DNA from: Pectinatus sp.
Lineage (GTDB): Bacteria > Bacillota > Negativicutes > Selenomonadales > Selenomonadaceae
Assembly: GCA_020025075.1 (NCBI GenBank)
Contig: JAHHSR010000069.1
Coordinates: forward strand, 1-6,267
Reading direction: 5' to 3'
Length of the DNA: 6,267 nt
A program made the position numbers and the translations under genes. Shown piece after piece: positions 1-6,233 of the stretch (the first letter of the stretch is position 1; each line of letters opens with the position of its first letter). The notes below the pieces were generated by a model. It saw only the letters and a list, made by a program, of their open reading frames with translations. It ran no database searches and was not told the DNA's origin.

Positions 1-63
1 ATTGAGCCCGCACAAGATGCCGCCATTCATCTCCCACCTAAGAGGAAGGAGTCTTATGGCTGA
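1..63 (+). pseudogene. 3' tail of an upstream reading frame, possibly a tnpB-type gene (partial)
   Basis: Frame 1 is open from the window edge and stops at TGA 61-63, giving 20 residues that end in HLPPKRKESYG. There is no start in view, so this is either the 3' end of a gene lying upstream or chance. The frame overlaps a hairpin resembling the right end of IS200/IS605 elements, and in such elements the tnpB (orfB) frame often ends inside or just before that end. The TnpB link is inference from this overlap and from the general look of the tail; no catalytic residue is in the window. Alternative: non-coding sequence that happens to lack a stop for 20 codons. Confidence 0.3.
22..60. mobile_element. 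Imperfect hairpin resembling an IS200/IS605 right end
   Basis: The stretch folds symmetrically. GCCAT (22-26) pairs with ATGGC (56-60), CTCC (31-34) with GGAG (48-51), and CCT (37-39) with AGG (43-45) around an AAG loop, with matching 4x4 and 2x2 internal loops between the stems. Subterminal imperfect hairpins of this kind mark the ends of IS200/IS605 elements, where they are recognised by TnpA and, at the right end, form the 3' part of the TnpB guide RNA. The family assignment is from recall of similar ends and is tentative. No transposase domain is visible and the outer boundary cannot be fixed. Confidence 0.35.
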
Positions 64-70
64 TTATGAT

Positions 71-84
71 AAAAAAATTTTTTT
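71..84. promoter_or_regulatory. A7T7 tract upstream of the cas promoter
   Basis: Seven A (71-77) are followed by seven T (78-84), a perfect 14-bp palindrome just upstream of the proposed -35 box. Such A-tracts bend DNA and can act like an UP element that contacts the RNA polymerase alpha subunit, or bind nucleoid proteins. A terminator is unlikely because there is no GC-rich stem joined to the T run. The role is inferred from position only. Confidence 0.35.
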
Positions 85-94
85 CAAGTTGCTA

Positions 95-122
95 TTGCAT
101 TATAATTTTTTTGCACTATAAT
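95..122 (+). promoter_or_regulatory. Likely promoter of the cas operon
   Basis: A -35-like TTGCAT (95-100) lies 16 bp before a perfect TATAAT (117-122), which would start transcription near 129 and leave a leader of about 26 nt before the cas3 ATG. A second perfect TATAAT sits at 101-106, for which only the T run at 78-84 could serve as -35. This is the only strong sigma-70-type signal in front of cas3, and the close packing of the genes downstream suggests it drives all four. Confidence 0.6.
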
Positions 123-126
123 AAAA
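95..126 (+). repeat. Two-unit tandem repeat, 16-bp period, TTGCAYTATAAT
   Basis: TTGCATTATAAT (95-106) and TTGCACTATAAT (111-122) differ at one of 12 positions and lie exactly 16 bp apart; each is followed by four A/T bases. The second copy provides the best -10 box of the cas promoter and the first provides its -35. The pair may be a duplication that created the promoter, tandem promoters, or a two-site operator. Confidence 0.6.
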
Positions 127-154
127 TTAACAAGAAGATAAAAGGGTGGTATAA

Positions 155-2605
155 ATGCTGTATGCTAGATTAGTACAAGATGAAAATAAAATACGCAGGC
201 AAACCTTAAAAGAGCATTGCCAAAATGTCGCCCAGATTATGGCCCAAAAATGCAAAGCAATGGGATTGGAAAATGCAGGCTATTTTGTTGGCATCTTGCA
301 CGATATGGGCAAAGCAAGCGGCGCTTGGCAAAAATACCTTGAAAAAAGTGCGCGCGGTGAGGAAGTGTCTATGGTGCCGCATGCAAAAATTGGTGCGCAA
401 TACCTATATGCAAAGAGTATTGATAATAGCAACATGGGAGAAGTGGTTGCTCGGCAATGTTTTGCCCTCACTATTTTGGCACATCATACGGGATTACCGG
501 ATTGCCTGGATTTTAGAAATTCACAAGAACAAAAAAACAAATTTTCCCAATTAATAGAAAATACAGATGAAAATTTGCAAGATGCGATGACTAATTTTCT
601 TTCTCAGGTAGCAGATGAATCTGAGCTGTCATCTCTTTATGAAAAGGCCAAGGTCGAGATAGCGGCCATTTTAGAAAAGGAACAAGAAAAATTATGCCAA
701 GCATTTGGCCTAGAAGAACCATTTCCTAAAATATTTTCAGGTGAAGCAGGCATTTTAGCAAGATTTTTTTACAGTGCTTTGGTCTATGCCGATTGGCAAG
801 ATGCAGCAAATTTTGAAATTGGCAGCGGCATGTCAGCTCCAACGGTCGATTGGTCTAAGATGCGAGATGCTTTTGAGGCGTATCTCGATTGTTTGACGAA
901 AAATGCGCTACCAACTCAAATAAATAAATGGCGCAGCAAGCTGTCGCTTGAATGTAAGAACTTTGCTCAAAAGCCTTCGGGTGTCTATCAGCTTTATATG
1001 CCAACGGGGATGGGCAAGACACTGGCCTCCTTGAGGTATGCTCTCAATAAAGAGGGCTGTAAGAAGATAATTTATGTTATTCCGTATTTAAGTGTCATCG
1101 AGCAAAATGCGGCGGTGATAAAGAAGGCTTTGGGAAAATATGGTGATATGGTGCTTGAGTATCACTCCAATGTAATTTTTGATAAAAAAAGGCAAGCGCC
1201 AGAAGATAGTCAAGTTATGAAGCAGGAAAAACTCCTCAGCGAGCAATGGGATTACCCGATTATCATGACGACAATGGTGCAGTTTCTCAATGTATTTTTT
1301 GCCGACAAAGCAAGTGCGGCACGACGCTTTACGGCTATGCAGGACGCCGTGATAATCTTTGATGAAATTCAGTCGCTCCCCATCAAATGCGTACATCTTT
1401 TTAATTTGCTCATAAGATTTTTGCATGATTTTTGCCATGTGACGGCCATTTTGTGCTCTGCTACGCAGCCCACCTTGCAAAAAAGGTTAATTCCACTGCC
1501 GCTGAGCACGCCTAGTCAAGTTGTCACGGAACATGCAGATTTATTAAAACTGGTCAATCGAACAAAATTTCATAATAAGTTGACAATGGGTAGCGGTCAT
1601 TCTTTAGATGAAATCTGTACTTTAATTATTGATTGTCAAAAAAAGTATCAAAACTTGCTCATGATTTGCAATACGAAAAAGAGCGCGCTTGATATTTATC
1701 AAAAAGTAAAAGAGCAAAGTGGGCTAGAAGCCGTATTTTATCTCAGCACGCAGATGTGTGCGCGACAAAGGCGCCTTATCTTGTATCTTATCAAAAGACG
1801 CTTGCGTAGTAAAAAGCCGGTAATATGTATCAGCACGCAACTCATCGAAGCTGGCGTTGACATTTCATTTCGCTGCGTGATTCGCTCCCTGGCGGGCCTT
1901 GATTCCATAGCGCAATCTGCCGGACGCTGCAATAGAGGCAGTGAGTATGAGGTTGGCGATGTCTATATCGTCGATTTGCAAAAAGAAAATTTGACGCATT
2001 TGCCAGAAATAGAGGCAGCTAAAAAAGTGACAAGGGATATACTCCCGGCTGATTCAGATAATTATTTAGAGCCGCAATTAATCGAAAGATATTATGAGCG
2101 ATATTTTGAGGAGTTAAATAAAAATGTCGCAAAAAATGATGTAAAAAGATACCCAACCAGTTGCCTTGATTATGTCTTTAATTTAGGAAAGGCAGAGCAG
2201 GGCAGCATTATTGACCTCTTGACAGATAATTTGGCGATGGTTGAGCAAAATAAAGACTATGAGCAACCTTTTCCGCAGGCATTTAAAACGGCGTATAGCA
2301 AATTTTCCGTAATAGATGCCGATACGGTCGGGATAATAGTGCCTTGTGGCAAAAAGGCAAAGTTATTGCTGGGAAAATTAGCAGATAAATATCTGCCTTG
2401 GCAGGAAAAAAAGCTGTTATTGCGGCAAGCGCAGCAATTTACAGTCAATGTTTATCGCTATAAATGGCAAAGCTTGTGCGATGAAAAACTGATTTATTCC
2501 ATTGATGAAGAACACAGCATTTGGCAGCTTGACCAATACGCTTTTGATAGTAAGATTGGTATCAAGGATAAGGATTCAATGCAAATTGATGATTTCATAT
2601 TTTAA
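155..2605 (+). CDS. cas3: Cas3, HD nuclease-helicase of type I-C CRISPR
   Basis: This 816-residue protein is the nuclease-helicase recruited by the crRNA-guided complex to nick, unwind and degrade target DNA. The N-terminal HD domain (about 1-250) shows H21, the HD pair H49-D50 with K53, H76 and H110-H111, the expected metal ligands. The superfamily 2 helicase has Walker A PTGMGKT (283-289), a DEIQ box (403-406), SATQP (435-439), IEAGVDI (564-570) and QSAGRCNR (587-594), so all core motifs look intact. The accessory C-terminal region follows to residue 816. Length and domain order fit the fused Cas3 of I-C. The start is ATG 155, preceded by AAAGGGTGG (141-149). It is the first gene of the operon and the gap to cas5c is 16 nt. 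No frameshift or lost catalytic residue is seen. Confidence 0.96.
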   Translation: MLYARLVQDENKIRRQTLKEHCQNVAQIMAQKCKAMGLENAGYFVGILHDMGKASGAWQKYLEKSARGEEVSMVPHAKIGAQYLYAKSIDNSNMGEVVARQCFALTILAHHTGLPDCLDFRNSQEQKNKFSQLIENTDENLQDAMTNFLSQVADESELSSLYEKAKVEIAAILEKEQEKLCQAFGLEEPFPKIFSGEAGILARFFYSALVYADWQDAANFEIGSGMSAPTVDWSKMRDAFEAYLDCLTKNALPTQINKWRSKLSLECKNFAQKPSGVYQLYMPTGMGKTLASLRYALNKEGCKKIIYVIPYLSVIEQNAAVIKKALGKYGDMVLEYHSNVIFDKKRQAPEDSQVMKQEKLLSEQWDYPIIMTTMVQFLNVFFADKASAARRFTAMQDAVIIFDEIQSLPIKCVHLFNLLIRFLHDFCHVTAILCSATQPTLQKRLIPLPLSTPSQVVTEHADLLKLVNRTKFHNKLTMGSGHSLDEICTLIIDCQKKYQNLLMICNTKKSALDIYQKVKEQSGLEAVFYLSTQMCARQRRLILYLIKRRLRSKKPVICISTQLIEAGVDISFRCVIRSLAGLDSIAQSAGRCNRGSEYEVGDVYIVDLQKENLTHLPEIEAAKKVTRDILPADSDNYLEPQLIERYYERYFEELNKNVAKNDVKRYPTSCLDYVFNLGKAEQGSIIDLLTDNLAMVEQNKDYEQPFPQAFKTAYSKFSVIDADTVGIIVPCGKKAKLLLGKLADKYLPWQEKKLLLRQAQQFTVNVYRYKWQSLCDEKLIYSIDEEHSIWQLDQYAFDSKIGIKDKDSMQIDDFIF

Positions 2606-2607
2606 AT

Positions 2608-2614
2608 GGAGGTG
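2608..2614 (+). promoter_or_regulatory. Ribosome binding site that fixes the cas5c GTG start
   Basis: GGAGGTG, a near-perfect anti-16S match, lies 7 nt before GTG 2622. It supports the non-ATG start. The nearby ATG at 2606 is in a different frame and overlaps this site, so it is not the start. Confidence 0.7.
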
Positions 2615-2621
2615 CTAGAAA

Positions 2622-3302
2622 GTGGATACGCAGATATCGTATAAGGTATATGGCAAATATGCCTTATTTACCGACCCGATAACAAAAGTGGGTGGGGAAA
2701 AGTTTACATATCCCATTCCTACGTATGAAGCCTTAAAAGGAATAACTGAAAGCATATATTGGAAGCCTACCATTACGTGGGTTATTGATGCAGTACGAAT
2801 AATGAAAAATATTGAAACAGAGGCCAAGAATATGCGCCCCATATATTATACTGGTGGCAATACACTATCAATTTATACGTATTTGTCCAATGTAGAGTAT
2901 CAGGTTAAGGCACATTTTGTCTGGAACGAAAACAGGCCAGATTTAAAGCAGGACCGAAATTTGATGAAGCATCTAGCGATAACACAGCGCATGATTGAGC
3001 GCGGCGGGCGGCGCGATATATTTTTGGGGACGCGTGAGTGCCAAGGCTATGTCGAGTCGTGTGAATTTGGCACAGGCGAGGGATATTATGACGATGTGTC
3101 AATGGATTTTTCCCTTATGCTGCATGGGCTTACCTACCCAGACGAGGGCGATATCAAAAATTTATATGCACGCCTTTGGTTGCCACGCATGAGAAACGGC
3201 GTTATCGAGTTTATAAAGCCGGAAGAATGTGAGATTAAGCGCCTTGTCAAGGCATCAGAAATGAAGATATTTTCCATTGGCAAAAATTATAGCATGGAAT
3301 AA
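2622..3302 (+). CDS. cas5c: Cas5c (Cas5d), crRNA-processing endoribonuclease of type I-C
   Basis: This 226-residue RAMP-fold protein starts at GTG. In I-C, which has no Cas6, Cas5 itself cleaves the precursor crRNA at the 3' base of the repeat hairpin and then stays on the 5' handle in the effector complex. Counting from the GTG, Tyr46, Lys116 and His117 fall at the same positions as the catalytic residues reported for Bacillus halodurans Cas5d. This supports both the identity and the chosen start. Other typical features are RDIFLGTREC at about 130-139 and a basic, aromatic C terminus. It lies 16 nt after cas3 and 14 nt before cas8c. It should be active on the repeat at the end of the window. 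Confidence 0.95.
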   Translation: MDTQISYKVYGKYALFTDPITKVGGEKFTYPIPTYEALKGITESIYWKPTITWVIDAVRIMKNIETEAKNMRPIYYTGGNTLSIYTYLSNVEYQVKAHFVWNENRPDLKQDRNLMKHLAITQRMIERGGRRDIFLGTRECQGYVESCEFGTGEGYYDDVSMDFSLMLHGLTYPDEGDIKNLYARLWLPRMRNGVIEFIKPEECEIKRLVKASEMKIFSIGKNYSME

Positions 3303-3316
3303 AGGAAGGTGAAAAG

Positions 3317-5281
3317 ATGAGCTGGATACAGATGCTTTATGAGACATACGAAAATTCACAAGACAAAATCGGCAGCATTGAAAAAAGAGAAAATGGCAGC
3401 AATGTATATCCGCTCTTGCCGGTTTTTCATAGCACGCAAAACGCTAATTTGGAAGTAACGCTTGATGAAAATGGTCAATTTAAAAGCGTTTTGGTTTTAA
3501 CAGAGCCAGGCGATAAATTGACGATTATTCCCGTGACAGAAGAGTCGGCAGGGAGGACAAGTAAGCCTGTACCCCATCCACTCTTTGACAAAATGCAGTA
3601 TGTAGCAGGTGATTATTTAGCCTATGGTGGAGCCGAAAAAAAATTTTGTTACGATGAATATATGAAGCAGCTTGATGATTGGCAATCCTCAGCGCACGGA
3701 ATGGATTATTTAAAAATAATCTATGCCTATTTGCAAAAAGGTTCATTGCTGCATGATTTGGCACAGGCAAAGGTATTTTTGCTAGACGAAGCGGGAAAAA
3801 TAAAGAAAAAGCCAAAAAAAGATGAGGAGGGAGAAATACCAGAACTTTATGACAGCATAGATGACCCACTGGAAGCATTTGTTCGCTTTCGAGTACTCTT
3901 TGATAAGTCAGATGTCGATTGGCGAAATAGAGATTTGCAAAATAGCTATATAGGCTGGTACAAAGAGCATTTGGAAAAACAGCGCGAAAAGGAATTATGC
4001 TATGTGACGGGCAAGATGAATGTCTGTACCTATAATGCGCCAAGCAAATTACGGCATACGGGAGATAAGGCAAAACTTTACTCGGCTAATGATGCAAGCG
4101 GTTTTACTTATCGCGGCAGGTTTTTCGACAGGAAAGATACAAAAAATAAGCCAAGTGGTGCTGCCGTCAATGTCAGTATGGAAGTAATTCAAAAATCACA
4201 CTCTGCTTTGCGTTGGCTAATATCAAAGCAAGGTTATAAAAATGGAGAGCAGGTCTACCTTGTTTGGGGCAGCCGTCCGATGGAAACAGGGGAAAGTTTA
4301 AATTTTTTTGCTAGGGGATATGGAGCAAAAAGCTACGCATCAGCATCATCTACTTACGGTCAAATAGCGGATAATGTCAATAAGGCATTGGCTGGCTATA
4401 GGGCTGAATTAAAATTTAGTGACAAAATATCCGTCATTGGCCTTAATGCTGCAACACAGGGAAGATTATCCATCAATTATTATAAAGAATTTCTCGCTCA
4501 AAAGTTTCTTGATAGGCTATCTCACTGGTATAGCAGTTGTGTCTGGCAAACGCGCAAGAAAATTGACGAAAAGTGGCAATGGTATTTATTTACGCCCATA
4601 CCTAAAGAAATAGCTTTGGCAGTTTATGGTGAGAATGTAGATGATAAAGCTATCAACTCACTTATACAAAGGATATTGCCCTGCATACTTGAAGAAAAAC
4701 AAATTCCGCGCGATATTGTTATGATGCTATTTCGTCGTTTTTGCCAAAATCATGATGAAAAATCAAATATCCAAAATATAGCTTGCGCTGTGATAAGAAA
4801 ATGGTATAACGACAAATTTAGTCAAAATAAATTACAATCTGAGGAAGTGTTGAAATTGGGTTTAGATGAAAACAATCTCGATAGGAGCTATCTTTTCGGC
4901 AGATTGCTCGCTTATGCCGATCAGATTGAAAGTACTGTTTTGTATCAAAAAAATGGTTCTGGTGCTGATGCGAGCAGGGAGACGAATGCCGAGCGCTACA
5001 AATGGCAGTTTTCTTTAAAGCCGGCAAAAACATGGCAGATTATTGACCGGCAATTAGGATATTATCTCAGTGCCTGCAATAATTTTAGCTTGGCCAATAA
5101 GTGGAAGAAGGAAATCAATGCCATAATCGATGCCATTTCGGTGACAGGATTTACAAATGAGCGCTTGGAGCCGCAATTTATTCTCGGCTATGCTAGCCAG
5201 AAAAATTATTTCGTCGAACAGATTGCCTTAGCTAAAGAAAAGAAAAACAGTGTTGATATGGGAGGAAAAAACAATGAATAA
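3317..5281 (+). CDS. cas8c: Cas8c (Csd1), large subunit of the type I-C effector
   Basis: This 654-residue protein is the large subunit that recognises the PAM and holds the target and non-target strands. Family features are an N-terminal LLPVFHSTQNANLEVTLD segment (about 34-51), HPLFDKMQYVAGDY near residues 87-100, a CYVTG segment beginning at C228 with a second cysteine at 237, and the C-terminal YLFGRLLAYADQIE helix (about 521-534). It is somewhat longer than many Cas8c proteins, which run near 570-620 residues. One contributor may be a Lys/Glu-rich stretch at about 161-173 that looks like a flexible linker. The start is ATG 3317, with AAGGTG (3306-3311) 5 nt upstream. Its last 8 bases overlap cas7c, indicating translational coupling. 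The C-terminal part probably also encodes Cas11c from an internal start. Confidence 0.94.
   Translation: MSWIQMLYETYENSQDKIGSIEKRENGSNVYPLLPVFHSTQNANLEVTLDENGQFKSVLVLTEPGDKLTIIPVTEESAGRTSKPVPHPLFDKMQYVAGDYLAYGGAEKKFCYDEYMKQLDDWQSSAHGMDYLKIIYAYLQKGSLLHDLAQAKVFLLDEAGKIKKKPKKDEEGEIPELYDSIDDPLEAFVRFRVLFDKSDVDWRNRDLQNSYIGWYKEHLEKQREKELCYVTGKMNVCTYNAPSKLRHTGDKAKLYSANDASGFTYRGRFFDRKDTKNKPSGAAVNVSMEVIQKSHSALRWLISKQGYKNGEQVYLVWGSRPMETGESLNFFARGYGAKSYASASSTYGQIADNVNKALAGYRAELKFSDKISVIGLNAATQGRLSINYYKEFLAQKFLDRLSHWYSSCVWQTRKKIDEKWQWYLFTPIPKEIALAVYGENVDDKAINSLIQRILPCILEEKQIPRDIVMMLFRRFCQNHDEKSNIQNIACAVIRKWYNDKFSQNKLQSEEVLKLGLDENNLDRSYLFGRLLAYADQIESTVLYQKNGSGADASRETNAERYKWQFSLKPAKTWQIIDRQLGYYLSACNNFSLANKWKKEINAIIDAISVTGFTNERLEPQFILGYASQKNYFVEQIALAKEKKNSVDMGGKNNE
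4850..5281 (+). CDS. cas11c: Candidate Cas11c small subunit from an internal start in cas8c
   Basis: Type I-C loci lack a separate small-subunit gene. In characterised systems the small subunit Cas11c is made from an internal start near the 3' end of cas8c. Here a GAGGA run (4841-4845) lies just before in-frame TTG 4850 (codon 512), which would give 143 residues; in-frame TTG 4856 (141 residues) and GTG 4847 are alternatives. The product would contain the conserved YLFGRLLAYADQIE helix and the mostly helical C-terminal domain, as expected for a protein that lines the belly of the complex. No in-frame ATG with a ribosome binding site exists nearby. The existence of Cas11c is family knowledge; the exact start is a guess. 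Confidence 0.45.
   Translation: MKLGLDENNLDRSYLFGRLLAYADQIESTVLYQKNGSGADASRETNAERYKWQFSLKPAKTWQIIDRQLGYYLSACNNFSLANKWKKEINAIIDAISVTGFTNERLEPQFILGYASQKNYFVEQIALAKEKKNSVDMGGKNNE
5261..5265 (+). promoter_or_regulatory. Ribosome binding site that fixes the cas7c start
   Basis: GGAGG lies 8 nt before ATG 5274, inside the last codons of cas8c. It favours that ATG over the longer alternative start GTG 5250, which has no such site and would only add eight non-conserved residues. Confidence 0.75.
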
Positions 5282-6110
5282 GAAGATTGATTTTGCTGGA
5301 ATTTTTACCGTTGAACACGCTAATCCTAATGGTGACCCGCTAAATGGCAATAGACCACGCGAAACCTATGAAGGTTTAGGAGAAGTATCTGATGTCTGTT
5401 TGAAAAGAAAAATCAGAAATCGTCTGCAGGATATGGGTGAATGTATATTTGTTCAGTCCGAAGATAGATGTGATGATGGATATACAAGCCTTAAGGAACG
5501 CAAAGAAGCAGTGCCTGAACTGAAGAAGGAAAAGGATAAGGATAAATTCAAGAAAAAAGCCTGTGAACAATGGTTCGATGTACGAGCTTTTGGCCAAGTA
5601 TTTGCTTTTAAGGGCGATGACCTATCAGTCGGTGTACGTGGTCCTGTAACTATTCAGCCCGCTTTTACCGTAGTGCCGGTCAATAGTGTTACTATTCAAA
5701 TCACCAAGAGTGTCAACAGTGTCAAGGCGGAGAAAAAATCTAGTGATACGATGGGTAGCAAACATCGCATTGATTTTGGCGTTTATGTATTTTATGGAAG
5801 TATCAACTGTCAGTTAGCAGAAGGAACAGGATTTTCAGATGCTGATGCGGAAAAAATAAAGGAAGCTTTAATTACCTTATTTGAAAATGATGCTTCTTCA
5901 GCTCGTCCCGAAGGCAGTATGGAAATGCAAAAAGTGTATTGGTGGCAGCATGATTGTAAAGCAGGACAATATTCATCCGCTAAGGTGCATCATTCTTTAA
6001 AGGTTAGCTTGAAAGATGGTGTTGATTCACCGGGTACTTCGATTAATGACTACAATATTGAATTAAAGGAATTGCCTGGACTAAAAGTAGAAGTAATTGA
6101 AGGAAAATAA
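5274..6110 (+). CDS. cas7c: Cas7c (Csd2), backbone subunit of the type I-C effector
   Basis: This 278-residue RAMP protein polymerises along the spacer part of the crRNA and forms the backbone of the complex. Family signatures are NPNGDP (17-22), SDVCLKRKIRN (39-49), FDVRAFG (101-107), GVRGPVTIQ (120-128) and the MGSKHRIDFGVY segment from residue 160. Length is normal for the family. A Lys/Glu/Asp-rich stretch at about 82-97, just before FDVRAFG, probably belongs to a flexible loop. The start is ATG 5274, which makes an 8-bp ATGAATAA overlap with the cas8c stop and so suggests coupled translation. In most I-C loci cas4, cas1 and cas2 follow; here the next feature is the leader, one base after the stop codon. 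Confidence 0.96.
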   Translation: MNKKIDFAGIFTVEHANPNGDPLNGNRPRETYEGLGEVSDVCLKRKIRNRLQDMGECIFVQSEDRCDDGYTSLKERKEAVPELKKEKDKDKFKKKACEQWFDVRAFGQVFAFKGDDLSVGVRGPVTIQPAFTVVPVNSVTIQITKSVNSVKAEKKSSDTMGSKHRIDFGVYVFYGSINCQLAEGTGFSDADAEKIKEALITLFENDASSARPEGSMEMQKVYWWQHDCKAGQYSSAKVHHSLKVSLKDGVDSPGTSINDYNIELKELPGLKVEVIEGK

Positions 6111-6190
6111 TTTCGCTAAGGGTAAGCTAACATTAATTTTTGCGACGAAAAAATAAGGTTTTTAAGTATCAGAAAAATACCTTAGCGAAA
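6111..6190. repeat. 11-bp perfect inverted repeat bracketing the leader
   Basis: TTTCGCTAAGG (6111-6121) and CCTTAGCGAAA (6180-6190) are exact reverse complements separated by 58 bp. If one unpaired G is allowed, pairing extends inward by two more bases. The left arm starts at the base right after the cas7c stop codon. The repeat may be a pair of protein-binding sites, a long-range RNA stem, or the ends of a tiny inserted element; no convincing target-site duplication is visible. Confidence 0.6.
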
Positions 6191-6207
6191 AATGCTTCAT
6201 CAAGCCT

Positions 6208-6213
6208 TATAAT
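6208..6213 (+). promoter_or_regulatory. -10 box of a possible pre-crRNA promoter
   Basis: A perfect TATAAT lies 20 bp before the repeat and would start transcription near 6220, about 14 nt upstream of it. No good -35 is present at 16-18 bp; the closest is TTAGCG (6182-6187) with a long 20-bp spacer. An activator or unusual spacing may be needed, or the array may rely partly on read-through from the cas operon. Confidence 0.45.
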
Positions 6214-6233
6214 ATCGTAGCTTTGGAAGCCGC

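Larger units (their letters stand above)
6111..6233 (+). promoter_or_regulatory. CRISPR leader region
   Basis: These 123 bp of AT-rich, non-coding sequence separate the cas7c stop from the first repeat, with the repeat oriented so that this side is the leader side. Within it are a long-range 11-bp inverted repeat, two GCTAA direct repeats 11 bp apart (6115-6119 and 6126-6130, about one helical turn) and a TATAAT box. The leader normally promotes transcription of the array and marks the integration site for Cas1-Cas2. No open frame of note and no GC-rich + strand terminator is seen, so read-through from the cas operon into the array is possible. Confidence 0.65.

Noticed and set aside
56..121. 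A 21-codon ORF (ATG 56 to TAA 119-121) with a strong-looking AGGAAGGAG just upstream
   Set aside because: The purine run is the 3' arm of the hairpin at 22-60, and the frame runs through the A7T7 tract and the promoter boxes. The peptide is low complexity with no recognisable family, so the match is probably coincidental.
1088..1480. Antisense open frame of 130 codons opposite the cas3 helicase region
   Set aside because: It is a shadow of conserved helicase codons, with no ribosome binding site or domain evidence.
3824..3851. Strong internal Shine-Dalgarno-like GAGGAGG in cas8c, followed by an ATG at 3849
   Set aside because: The ATG is out of frame and stops after three codons, and no in-frame start lies at a usable distance. 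The purine run is explained by the Lys/Glu-rich linker codons.
3525..4073. Long antisense open frame of 182 codons opposite cas8c
   Set aside because: It lies wholly opposite a well-supported conserved gene, and its product is a composition-biased shadow with no recognisable domain.
5250..5273. Longer cas7c start at GTG 5250
   Set aside because: It has no ribosome binding site and adds eight residues not seen in Cas7c. GGAGG at 5261 with ATG 5274 fits far better.
6111..6190. The long inverted repeat as a + strand transcription terminator after cas7c
   Set aside because: The 58-nt loop is too long for an intrinsic terminator, the stem is only moderately GC-rich, and the bases after it are A-rich rather than a T run.
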